Positions 8,366 to 16,212 of a DNA stretch of 64,000 bases are shown here, in pieces (within the stretch, counting starts at the first letter, position 1; every line of letters starts with the position of its first letter). The notes under the pieces are model-generated. The model saw only the letters and a list, made by a program, of their open reading frames with translations. It was not told the DNA's origin and ran no database searches. This stretch comes from Phycisphaeraceae bacterium (GTDB taxonomy: Bacteria > Planctomycetota > Phycisphaerae > Phycisphaerales > UBA1924). The translations under genes were made by a program, and so were the position numbers. Location of the stretch: the NCBI GenBank assembly GCA_019636555.1, contig JAHBXH010000001.1, forward strand, positions 372,001-436,000. The letters run 5' to 3'.

Positions 8366-9961
8366 TCAGAAGCAAAAGAGTGCTTCGTACGCCTGCACGA
8401 ACAGCACGAAGTCGGCGTCATCCACGAAACCGTCGTCGTTGAAGTCGGCGGCACAACCGACCGGCATCGTCGGATCGGCGCAATCAAGGATTTCGTACGC
8501 GGAAACGAAGATCGGGAAATCCGAATCCGAGACGATGCCGTCGCACGAGAGATCGGGCCGGCAAACGAGGATGTTCGCGAGAGTGGAGATGGTCGTGCCG
8601 CAGGAACCGGTGATAACGACGTCGTACTCGCCCTCATCTCCGTACCCGAAGCCGAAGATCCGCATGATCCGTGATTGAGCTCCCGCGACGACCGCGCCCG
8701 AAGGTTGCGAACCTTCTTCGAGCGGCACGCCGTTGCGACGCCACTGATACTCGAGCGGCCCCGCGCCCACGGCGCGCACCGTGAACGCCGGATTCCCGAG
8801 CAGGCACGAGGTTTGCGCGAGCGGGTGTTGAAAAATCACGGGCTTGCAAGGCAACATGATGAACGGGACCGTGCCGGCGCTCGTGTCTTCGGGGTCGATT
8901 CCGATGCCGCGGCCGACAATGAAACCGCCGTCGCTGATCGCGAGGGCGTCGGACAATCGAAACCCCGGCGCGTGCGGCGCGGATTCCGCAAGCGAAGCGA
9001 GCGAAACCGGTTCGTCACTCCCGGAAAACCAGGCAACCGCTTCGCCGGTTTCTTCGTCTCCGGAACGCCCCACGACATCGACGGCGCCGTTGACGCCGAA
9101 AGCACAAGAACCCTCCTCAAAGCCGGAAAGAGATCGAAGCCGCACGATCTCGCCGCCCAGCCAGAGCGCCGGATGGACGCGGCCCGAATCGGAAAGGTCC
9201 TCAGCGGTCCCGCACACATCTCCCTGATTGCTGATCGAGAGGGCGACGCCGGTTTCGAGCGGGCTCGAGAATGTCGGCAGCGGCACCTGACCATCGTCAT
9301 CGCAGAGAAAGGGGCGATCAACCAGGACCGGGTCGGCGAATGTCCCCACGTTCATCAGCGCCTTGCCGACGAGCGTGCCGGAGTCGTTGATCGAAAATGC
9401 GGCGCTCGGCGCGCACTCAAAGTTGCTTCCCAAAAGCGGTGTCACGAAGAATCCGCCAGGGCTCCAGCGGCAGCCGAACTCCGTCGCCTGGGTCGGGGAG
9501 CAATCGAACGTGCTGATCCCCGCGACGCTGCCGAGCGAATTGATCGCGCGCGCCTGAACGCCGCCCATCTGAGAGAAGACCGTGGTCGTGCGGGTGATGT
9601 CGGTCCGCGCTCCGCTCGGCGCGATGAGGACGGCGTGATCTTCCGACGCCGATTCGATCTGTACGGTTCCGACGATCCACCCCTCGTCGTTGATTCCCCA
9701 CAAACCGTGCGATTGGTCCGGTCCGAGCTCGCCAAGATCGGTCAGGACGCCGGAGGATGCGTCGAATCGGAATCCGTGATAGGTGCCGTCGATGAGGCAG
9801 CGCCCGACGACCACCCCGCGGCTATTGACCGCCGTGGCCTCGCCCGAAGTCGCCCCCGTGAGGAGCGGAATCCCCAGAACTTTGTACGCGGGATCGGCGC
9901 GGGCGCTCAAAAAAGCGAGAGCCGCCGAGCATGCACACACCATGAAAGGGCGACCCAGCAT
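8366..9961 (-). CDS. Secreted HAF-repeat protein with Ig-like and dockerin-like C-terminal domains
   Basis: 531 aa from ATG 9961, which places the signal peptide (MLGRPFMVCACSAALAFLSA) at the start; a GTG at 9994 would add 11 residues. The body (residues ~25-365) is a series of beta-propeller-like HAF repeats: alternating GVVVGR, FRFDASSGVLTDLGELG and AINDEG/SISNQGDVCG-type units. An Ig-like segment follows (~380-455, core LEYQWRRNGVPL). The last 60 residues hold two EF-hand/dockerin-like calcium loops (DLSCDGIVSDSDF and DFNDDGFVDDADF), each followed by an FVxAYE helix. Such proteins are exported in Planctomycetes; the partner of the dockerin-like tail is unknown. Cysteine pairs suggest an extracytoplasmic location. 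Confidence 0.8.
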   Translation of the reverse strand: MLGRPFMVCACSAALAFLSARADPAYKVLGIPLLTGATSGEATAVNSRGVVVGRCLIDGTYHGFRFDASSGVLTDLGELGPDQSHGLWGINDEGWIVGTVQIESASEDHAVLIAPSGARTDITRTTTVFSQMGGVQARAINSLGSVAGISTFDCSPTQATEFGCRWSPGGFFVTPLLGSNFECAPSAAFSINDSGTLVGKALMNVGTFADPVLVDRPFLCDDDGQVPLPTFSSPLETGVALSISNQGDVCGTAEDLSDSGRVHPALWLGGEIVRLRSLSGFEEGSCAFGVNGAVDVVGRSGDEETGEAVAWFSGSDEPVSLASLAESAPHAPGFRLSDALAISDGGFIVGRGIGIDPEDTSAGTVPFIMLPCKPVIFQHPLAQTSCLLGNPAFTVRAVGAGPLEYQWRRNGVPLEEGSQPSGAVVAGAQSRIMRIFGFGYGDEGEYDVVITGSCGTTISTLANILVCRPDLSCDGIVSDSDFPIFVSAYEILDCADPTMPVGCAADFNDDGFVDDADFVLFVQAYEALFCF

Positions 9962-10152
9962 CGATACGTCCCGACCCTCTGACAAAATCGCCACGAAGCG
10001 GGCTTTCAGCGAACGAACGGAAAGCCATGGATCTCAAGATCTTACGCAATTGGCGCCGTCCGGCGGCAGCCGCGATCATTCAGCGGACTCTTCGTCGGCA
10101 GGAAAAGCACCCAAAGCCAGCGGGAACAGGCGCCAAGACCTGGGAGCGAAGG

Positions 10153-12300
10153 TTATTCGGCCCCAGATTGGAAATCGCGCGTTTGCATGCCCGCTCCGGG
10201 CTCTCTGGTCAGTTGTCCGGCTTCAAATGGAATCGGCAGTGAAGAAACGGCGTCTCGGACCGATGGTGCCGTGCGGATGGTCGCCCCGAACTGCTCGGCG
10301 AGGTGGGCAAGTGCCGCCGCCGGCGCCGGGAGCGGCGAGGCGTCTCCCGCGAAGATGATGATGTGCGGCCGAAGCGTGCGAACAACTTCCGTGGCGCCGG
10401 AGAACGAACGCTCCTCGCGTGCATCGAGAATCAGCGTGTCGAGCCGCCATGCGCCGAGCGCGCGTGCGATCTGTGTCAGCTCGCGCCCATCGGCGCCGGC
10501 GTTGATCATGATCGCCTGCTCGTGCGTGCGGACGATCGTGCAAGAGCCCGGGAAGACATCGAGCAAGTACGCACGAGCGGCGACATTTTTCGGAAGCCGA
10601 TTGCCGAAGGTGATTTCGGCCAGGCCCCACGCGAGAAGGACGCACGCGCACGCAACAAAGCCGCGGCTTCGCAGGCGAGCCCGAACGAACCAGAGCGTGA
10701 GAAGCAGCGTCGAAGCCAGCGCCCACGCCGTCGAGAGTTGCGGAACACGGATGGTGGCGATGGGGAGCGAATCCCACCACCGCGCTGTCGAAATCGCGAA
10801 GTCGGCGACGATGCTCATCGGGAGCGCGAGCAGCTCGGCGAACATCGGAAACACCATCCCGACGAGCAACGCCGCGTAGCCGAGCCAGAGTGCGACCACG
10901 ATGATCGGGGTGATGAGCACGTTCGTGAGGATCGAGAGCGGGTTGAAGATTCCGACGTTGGCGGCGATCCAGGGCGCCGAAAGCGTCCAGCAGAGCAGGC
11001 CCGTGACTCCCAGCGCGATGATCGCATGACTTGCACGCGACCAGAGCAGACGCGGGGCAGAAGGCACGGGCCTGATGCCCAGCGGACGCGGGAAAAGTCG
11101 GAGCGAGAGCCGAGGGGCCAGTGCGAGAAGTGCCGCGGTCAAGCCGAAACTGAGCTGAAAGCCCAGCGACCACAACTCGCTCGGGTGGACCAGCAGCAGG
11201 GCGACAGCGGTCCACGCGAGCAGCGTGAGACGGTCGTACCGGCGACCCAGCATCTCCGCTCCGAGGAGAACCAGCAGAATCGTCGCGGCACGGATCAGCG
11301 GTGAATTCGCGGGGACGATCACGAGGAACAGCAGAACCGCCGCAGTAACAAGGATCGGTTCCAGCCGACCGAGATCACCCAACAGGCGCAGCGCAAACAG
11401 CGCCGCGCCGGCGAAGACGACGAGATGGAACCCGCTGATCGAGAGGATGTGCGCGAGCCCCAGCCGGTAGAAGGACGCCAGCCCTTCGGACGACGACCTG
11501 GGATTCTCTCCGAGCAGCAGCCCGCGCAGAAGTTCGCGCGCCTCAGGTGACGCGAGCGACGCGAGTTCATCCACGGTCTTGCTCGCGTGCTGCCGCGTGG
11601 CGCCGATCGCGCGCCGAAATACGTTGACCGCCGATTCGAACACGCCGGCCGGAGATTCATCCGGACGCAGCAGCACCGGCGCGGGAATGGTGAATGTGCC
11701 CGCGATCGAGCGATCCGCGGCCCATCGACGGAGATCGAACTCGCCCGGATTGCGAGGTGGCTGAACCGGATGGAGAGTGCCGCGCGCGATGAGCCGATCG
11801 CCGGGTCGCGGCGGCAACTTGGACTCGAATGACAACCAAGCATTCTGATCGAGCGGCCTGCTTCCGTCATCATCCACCACGCCGCGCACGCGCGCCAGGC
11901 ACGACCACCTTGCGCGAGTGTCGTCGGACTTGAGTCTGGGGTTTTCAACAATTGTCAGGCGGAGGATCGCCATGCCCTGCGAGGGCACGGGCAGAGACGG
12001 CGGACCCGAGAGCCGCAGACAGCCCCACCCAAGTCCGAGTGCAAAGACCCCGGAGCACCACAGCGCAATCGCGGCGATCTTCGTCCTGCTCACGTTTCCC
12101 GCCCGCGGCACGAGCAACCACAGAGCGCCCAGCACGCCAGCGATTAGAAAAAAGAAGTCCGGCTTCGACGCGATCCCTACGCCCGATTCGATCAGCCGCC
12201 ACGACGCGAGGATTCCCAGCGCCAGCGAAAAAAGCGCGCTGCCCGCGAGCAGACGCGCACCGATCAAGTTCGAGTGTTTGTTGCGTTCACGCCCCGGCAC
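10153..12300 (-). CDS. comEC: ComEC/Rec2-family DNA-uptake channel with a degenerate C-terminal beta-lactamase-like domain
   Basis: 715 aa, GTG start (MPGRERNK). Two or three N-terminal membrane segments precede a DUF4131-type OB-like domain (~95-215). The Competence domain follows (~235-560) with the family motif LAHILSISGFHLVVFAG and about eight further membrane segments. ComEC carries single-stranded DNA into the cytoplasm during natural transformation. The C-terminal ~130 residues correspond to the usual metallo-beta-lactamase-like domain, but the metal-binding HxHxDH motif is absent: the expected place reads LDAREERSFSG. A TAGAAT box ends 7 nt before the GTG with no Shine-Dalgarno site. 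It lies 48 bp downstream of a pseudopilin gene. Confidence 0.85.
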   Translation of the reverse strand: MPGRERNKHSNLIGARLLAGSALFSLALGILASWRLIESGVGIASKPDFFFLIAGVLGALWLLVPRAGNVSRTKIAAIALWCSGVFALGLGWGCLRLSGPPSLPVPSQGMAILRLTIVENPRLKSDDTRARWSCLARVRGVVDDDGSRPLDQNAWLSFESKLPPRPGDRLIARGTLHPVQPPRNPGEFDLRRWAADRSIAGTFTIPAPVLLRPDESPAGVFESAVNVFRRAIGATRQHASKTVDELASLASPEARELLRGLLLGENPRSSSEGLASFYRLGLAHILSISGFHLVVFAGAALFALRLLGDLGRLEPILVTAAVLLFLVIVPANSPLIRAATILLVLLGAEMLGRRYDRLTLLAWTAVALLLVHPSELWSLGFQLSFGLTAALLALAPRLSLRLFPRPLGIRPVPSAPRLLWSRASHAIIALGVTGLLCWTLSAPWIAANVGIFNPLSILTNVLITPIIVVALWLGYAALLVGMVFPMFAELLALPMSIVADFAISTARWWDSLPIATIRVPQLSTAWALASTLLLTLWFVRARLRSRGFVACACVLLAWGLAEITFGNRLPKNVAARAYLLDVFPGSCTIVRTHEQAIMINAGADGRELTQIARALGAWRLDTLILDAREERSFSGATEVVRTLRPHIIIFAGDASPLPAPAAALAHLAEQFGATIRTAPSVRDAVSSLPIPFEAGQLTREPGAGMQTRDFQSGAE

Positions 12301-12307
12301 GCGGGGG

Positions 12308-12313
12308 ATTCTA
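12308..12313 (-). promoter_or_regulatory. Candidate -10 box for leaderless comEC
   Basis: TAGAAT on the minus strand, 7 nt before the GTG start; the intervening bases are C/G-rich (CCCCCGC) and hold no ribosome-binding site. Confidence 0.45.
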
Positions 12314-12348
12314 ATGAATCGCAGAATGAACCCGCGCCCGGCGCATCG

Positions 12349-13545
12349 TCAATTGGCGACGACGATGTCGTCGAAGCGATCGAGGAAATTGATAGACGTG
12401 GCCTTCCCATTTGCATCGGTGTGGAAGTTCTTGCCGCTCGAATCCTTAAACCCGATGCCGTAATAAATCGATTTGTCGTCGTCGTCTACAAAATAGCGGG
12501 CGCCCTGCTTCTGAGAGAGGAAGACGCCGTCGGTTCCCGGCGCGTGGAAGATGATCTTGCCGCGTGCCGATGCGGGAAGGATTTCGTTAAGCTTTGCAGT
12601 CTTGGGGTCGGGGGTCGGGTTGGGTGCGCCAGGGTTGCCCGTGAGCGCCATGAGCGTGGCGAGCGCGCCGGAATTTTGGTATTCGGTGCCCGGTTGAGTC
12701 GGAATATCGCGTACCAAGAGACTCAAGTCGCCGCGATCCTTTGAGAGTCCGCCGGCGAGCGTGGTGTCGATTCCGAGTTTTCCTTGCGCTTGGCTGAGCA
12801 GGATGCCCGAGTTCGAGCCCCAGTAGAAGCGAGCGGGCTTGTTGCCGGTCGTTCCCGAATCCATATTGACAAACGTTGTTTTTCCCGCGGTCCCTGTATC
12901 GATCGGCAGTTTGCACGATTCATCCAGTTGCCACGCCAGCACCGGCTGCCCCTCGTAATCAACAAGATCGGGCAACTGCAGATTATCGTTGCGGCCTGTG
13001 AACTTCATGCCGGCTCGCGCCGCATTCACGCTACCGTCCGCGGCGAAACTCACCAGGTTCTTCGTACCCGGATTGAAATAGGCGCTCTTGCCGGAGCCGA
13101 TCAAAGTCGGATCGACGTTGACTTTCGCATTGGCATCTGAAATCGAAACAGGCCCAACATCCTTCAGATAGTTCGAAGGCTCCTTCCCGGTCGGAATGTT
13201 CCCGACGATGATCGCGTCCTTGCCGCAGAGATCGAGCAGCACGTTTTCCATTCCCGTCATGCCGCGACCCGTTGAGCCGTTGGTGCCCGTGTTCTCCTGC
13301 AATCCCATCTCGCGCGCCGAGAAATACCCTGGGGCGCGCCGGTTGTCGGTTTCAAATGATGCGCACGCCGCCGAAGCCTTGTCCAGCATGCTGCGCGTCG
13401 CCTGCGCGCGTGCCGCCTTTCGCGCCCCGCCCAAGGCCGGAAGCAGAATCCCGATCAGGATCCCGATCAGCGCGATTACCACCAGCAACTCGATCAACGT
13501 AAAGGCCCGACGATCAGACCCCGCGCGTAGTTCTTGTGATTTCAT
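12349..13545 (-). CDS. Type II secretion/type IV pilin-like pseudopilin
   Basis: 398 aa from ATG 13545, chosen because it places the prepilin leader MKSQELRAGSDRRA directly before the methylation-type helix FTLIELLVVIALIGILIGIL; the open frame extends 66 codons further upstream. The residue before the cleavage site is Ala rather than the usual Gly. The rest is a large soluble domain of about 355 residues with many Gly, Asn and Asp, far larger than a GspG head, and without an obvious DUF1559 H-x9-DG tail. It is probably a periplasmic pseudopilin-type protein processed by prepilin peptidase. The secretion genes gspD and gspE lie at the other end of the window; comEC is immediately downstream. 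Confidence 0.75.
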   Translation of the reverse strand: MKSQELRAGSDRRAFTLIELLVVIALIGILIGILLPALGGARKAARAQATRSMLDKASAACASFETDNRRAPGYFSAREMGLQENTGTNGSTGRGMTGMENVLLDLCGKDAIIVGNIPTGKEPSNYLKDVGPVSISDANAKVNVDPTLIGSGKSAYFNPGTKNLVSFAADGSVNAARAGMKFTGRNDNLQLPDLVDYEGQPVLAWQLDESCKLPIDTGTAGKTTFVNMDSGTTGNKPARFYWGSNSGILLSQAQGKLGIDTTLAGGLSKDRGDLSLLVRDIPTQPGTEYQNSGALATLMALTGNPGAPNPTPDPKTAKLNEILPASARGKIIFHAPGTDGVFLSQKQGARYFVDDDDKSIYYGIGFKDSSGKNFHTDANGKATSINFLDRFDDIVVAN

Positions 13546-13724
13546 GACCGTCTGTCCTGCTTGCCGCGATTTCCGGCCGGCAGATATGCCCGGCGGGCTG
13601 GGTGCGGCAGAATTCCCGAAGCCCTCACGAACGACCGCACATCCTATTCGGGTGGTATGCGTAAGGGTTCCATCGATGCATCCGTGCATCTCCCGAACCT
13701 GCCCGAGTTTGGCTACCTTTTGAC

Positions 13725-14915
13725 GTGGCCCAAGTCGTCCCATTACAGACCCTCAGCGCGGCCGATCGGTCCGCGCTCGCGGCTCAGGCCGCCGCACTCA
13801 TCGACCAGGGAGCGCTCGTCCTGCTGCCCACCGAAACGGTGTACGGGCTCGCGGCGAGTGCGTCCATCGCCGATGCACTCGGAAATCTCGCGGCACTCAC
13901 TCCCGGTGTGCGACGCACGGTTTCCGCCAAGTCCGTCGGCACCAACGGTTTTACCTGGCACGCCTCAGGTTCCGCGTCCGTCGTTCGCGCCCTTGATCTC
14001 AAGTCGCCGGTTCACACACGAATCATCGCGAAACTGACACCCGGACCGGTGCGATTGCTGGTCGAAAGCGATCAGAAGAAATCGCTCGCCGGGGAAATCG
14101 CCGGTGCGTTCCGTTCGGGCGACGTGCTGTCCGTGCGCATCCCCGATCACGAGTTCACACGCGATGCGCTCTCGCGTGTCAAGGCTCCGGTCGCGATGGA
14201 CCGCGTACCCAGCGCCATCAGCTCAACCGGCGCGCGGCTCGATGGCGACGCTCTCGATGCGGCGCTCGCCGCGGCGGACATCGCGCTCTGCGTCGATGAC
14301 GGCCCGACCAGATTCGGAAGGGTCTCGTCCGCATTGCGATTCACCAGGGCCGGCGGATACAAGGTTGAATCCGAGAGCGCGATCTCGGCGCGGGAAATCG
14401 ACGACGCGATTGTGACTCGAGTGCTGTTTGTCTGCTCGGGGAACACCTGCCGCAGCCCGATGGCCGAGCGGATCGCGCGCGATCTGGTGGAGCGCGCGCC
14501 GCTCGTCCCTGTGGCCGTCGAGTCAGCGGGCACTTCCGCCGCCGAAGGTGAACCCGCTTCGGAAGAAGGCGATCAGGTGCTCGCGCGGTTGGGCGTACCG
14601 GAAGAGAAGCACCGGCACCGCTCGCGCGCGGTCACCTCCGAAATGATCGGCCGATCCGATTTCATCTTCGCGATGACCCGCGCTCACAGGGAAGCGATCC
14701 TGTCGCTCGCTCCCGAAGCCTCCGACAAAGTCATGCTGCTCGACGCCGCCGGCGACATCCCCGACCCGATCGGTTCGGGCCTCGAGGCATACCGCAAGAC
14801 CGCGGAGCGGCTCCGCCTCGGTATCCTTCACCGCTTTTCGGAATTGCGGCTTCTTTCCGGGGAGACGGGCAAGTCTCACAAGCCAAGGGTCAGGACGGCC
14901 GGAGAAAAGTTATGA
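13725..14915 (+). CDS. Fusion of a TsaC/Sua5-like domain with a low-molecular-weight phosphotyrosine-type phosphatase
   Basis: 396 aa, GTG start with a TACCTT box 5 nt upstream. Residues ~1-225 resemble TsaC/Sua5/YwlC, which makes threonylcarbamoyl-AMP for tRNA t6A: ALIDQGALVLLPTETVYGLAA is typical. The later motifs are altered: the KxRP..PL motif is replaced by SAKSVGTNGF, and the SAN nucleotide motif by SAISSTG. Residues ~232-375 are an LMW-PTP domain with an intact CX5R loop (CSGNTCR, Cys237 and Arg243, followed by SP) and the catalytic acid in DIPDPIG (Asp347). The stop overlaps the rpiB start by 4 bp (ATGA). The order Sua5-like, LMW-PTP, RpiB matches ywlC-ywlE-ywlF of Bacillus subtilis, where YwlE is a protein-arginine phosphatase. 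Confidence 0.85.
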   Translation: MAQVVPLQTLSAADRSALAAQAAALIDQGALVLLPTETVYGLAASASIADALGNLAALTPGVRRTVSAKSVGTNGFTWHASGSASVVRALDLKSPVHTRIIAKLTPGPVRLLVESDQKKSLAGEIAGAFRSGDVLSVRIPDHEFTRDALSRVKAPVAMDRVPSAISSTGARLDGDALDAALAAADIALCVDDGPTRFGRVSSALRFTRAGGYKVESESAISAREIDDAIVTRVLFVCSGNTCRSPMAERIARDLVERAPLVPVAVESAGTSAAEGEPASEEGDQVLARLGVPEEKHRHRSRAVTSEMIGRSDFIFAMTRAHREAILSLAPEASDKVMLLDAAGDIPDPIGSGLEAYRKTAERLRLGILHRFSELRLLSGETGKSHKPRVRTAGEKL

Positions 14916-15376
14916 AGATCGGTCTTGGCGCAGACCATCGCGGCACGGCCTCCATCAAGCTCCTCTCCGAAAGACTTCGGAGCGAGGGGCACGACGTGCA
15001 GATCCTGGGCGATTCGTCGGGCGAACCCTGCGATTACCCCGAACCCGCTTTCAAAGTCGGGAACGCCGTCTCTCAGGGACAGGTGGAACTCGGGGTGCTC
15101 ATCTGCGGCACCGGCATCGGTATGTGCATCGCCGCCAACAAGGTCAAAGGCGTCCGCGCCGCCAACGTGCACGACGAGATCACGGCGCAGCTCTCACGCA
15201 GCCACAACAACTCGAACATTCTGTGTTTGTCCGCCGATCTGCTCGGGCAGCGCCTGATCGAGAAGATTGTCGAGCAGTGGATCGCCACGCCCTTCGCCGG
15301 CGGTCGCCACACGCGCCGTATCGACAAGATCACCGCGATCGAACAGGAGAAGGATCCGTCGAACGTAAAGGAGTGA
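14912..15376 (+). CDS. rpiB: Ribose-5-phosphate isomerase B
   Basis: 154 aa, normal length. It interconverts ribose 5-phosphate and ribulose 5-phosphate in the pentose phosphate pathway. The start (MKIGLGADHRGTASIKLL) has the family DHxG phosphate-binding loop. The catalytic segment LICGTGIGMCIAANKVKGVRAA carries the active-site Cys, and SRSHNNSNILCLS corresponds to the family RxHNxxN motif. The start codon overlaps the stop of the TsaC-phosphatase fusion, so the two are translationally coupled. The stop is only 6 bp from the end of the convergent HAD gene. Confidence 0.95.
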   Translation: MKIGLGADHRGTASIKLLSERLRSEGHDVQILGDSSGEPCDYPEPAFKVGNAVSQGQVELGVLICGTGIGMCIAANKVKGVRAANVHDEITAQLSRSHNNSNILCLSADLLGQRLIEKIVEQWIATPFAGGRHTRRIDKITAIEQEKDPSNVKE

Positions 15377-15382
15377 CCGCGC

Positions 15383-16120
15383 TCAGCCGCTCACATGGCG
15401 CACGATATCGAGCACGCCCTCGATTTCCTCTTTCGGCGAAACATACTGCGCGTGCGGCTTGAGCTTTTCGTCCGCGTTCGACGGACACGCGAAGAACGCG
15501 ACCCGTTCCGCGATCGCGAGATCGGAAAGAGAGTCGCCGACGCCCGCAAGCCTTTCTTTCCGAAGCCCGGAGCGTGCGATCAGCCGCTCGATCCCCGTCG
15601 CCTTGCTCACGTGCGCGAGATCGAGATTGATCCAACGCACCGTCCGGCTCACGCGGATCGGCCAGCCGCTCGACTTCGAGACTTCCGCGATCCGCGGCAT
15701 CAGCGACATCAAATAGTCCGTGTCCGGGTGATAGATCGAGATGCTCGCCGTTTTCCCCGGCTGCATCACCACCCCATTGGGTGCCAGCTCCCGCAGAATC
15801 CACTGCGAAAGAGCGCCCACGGAGAAAAGGTCTTGTGAGGTGACGTTCGGATCGATGACGAAGTCGCCCTGTGCCGGGTCGTAGAGCCACACCCCGTTCT
15901 CCGCGATGCACGGGACCGCCGTGTTGGTCATCAGGCGGCAGAGGCACTCGACAAATGGAAACGGCCTCCCGCTCGCCAGCGCCACCACGGGCACATCCCG
16001 CGATCCGATCGCGCGTCGATTGTGCTCCGCCAGTCGCGCGAGCGATGCCGCATCAAGGGGATGATGACTCTCGGGGCCCAGACAACCGTCGATATCGCAA
16101 ATGATCGCGTCGAAACGCAT
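15383..16120 (-). CDS. HAD-superfamily phosphatase, Cof/IIB type
   Basis: 245 aa. Motif I is DIDGCL near residue 9 (nucleophile and acid/base aspartates), motif II is VVALASGRPF, and motif IV is GVGDSLSDLAIAE. The insert between motifs II and III is a C2B-type cap, as in Cof-like sugar-phosphate, phosphoglycolate and sucrose-phosphate phosphatases. The substrate is not known. The gene has its own upstream signals: a TATTCT box about 17 nt before the ATG and a CGGAGAG-type ribosome-binding site, and it converges on rpiB. Confidence 0.8.
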   Translation of the reverse strand: MRFDAIICDIDGCLGPESHHPLDAASLARLAEHNRRAIGSRDVPVVALASGRPFPFVECLCRLMTNTAVPCIAENGVWLYDPAQGDFVIDPNVTSQDLFSVGALSQWILRELAPNGVVMQPGKTASISIYHPDTDYLMSLMPRIAEVSKSSGWPIRVSRTVRWINLDLAHVSKATGIERLIARSGLRKERLAGVGDSLSDLAIAERVAFFACPSNADEKLKPHAQYVSPKEEIEGVLDIVRHVSG

Positions 16121-16199
16121 CGTGAACTCTCCGCACGAGAATAGGGATTCGCCCCTCTCGCTTGCGCGACGGCACCGACCTTGCGCGCGCCGGACCTGA

Positions 16200-16205
16200 T
16201 AGTCT
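16200..16205 (+). promoter_or_regulatory. Candidate -10 box for the leaderless spermidine-synthase-like gene
   Basis: TAGTCT followed by CG, 7 nt before ATG 16213; there is no purine-rich ribosome-binding site between them. Confidence 0.4.
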
Positions 16206-16212
16206 CGCGAGC

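Noticed and set aside
12466..12800. Pseudopilin considered a DUF1559 major planctomycete pilin-like protein
   Set aside because: The N-terminal leader fits, but the H-x9-DG tail motif and usual DUF1559 core were not found.
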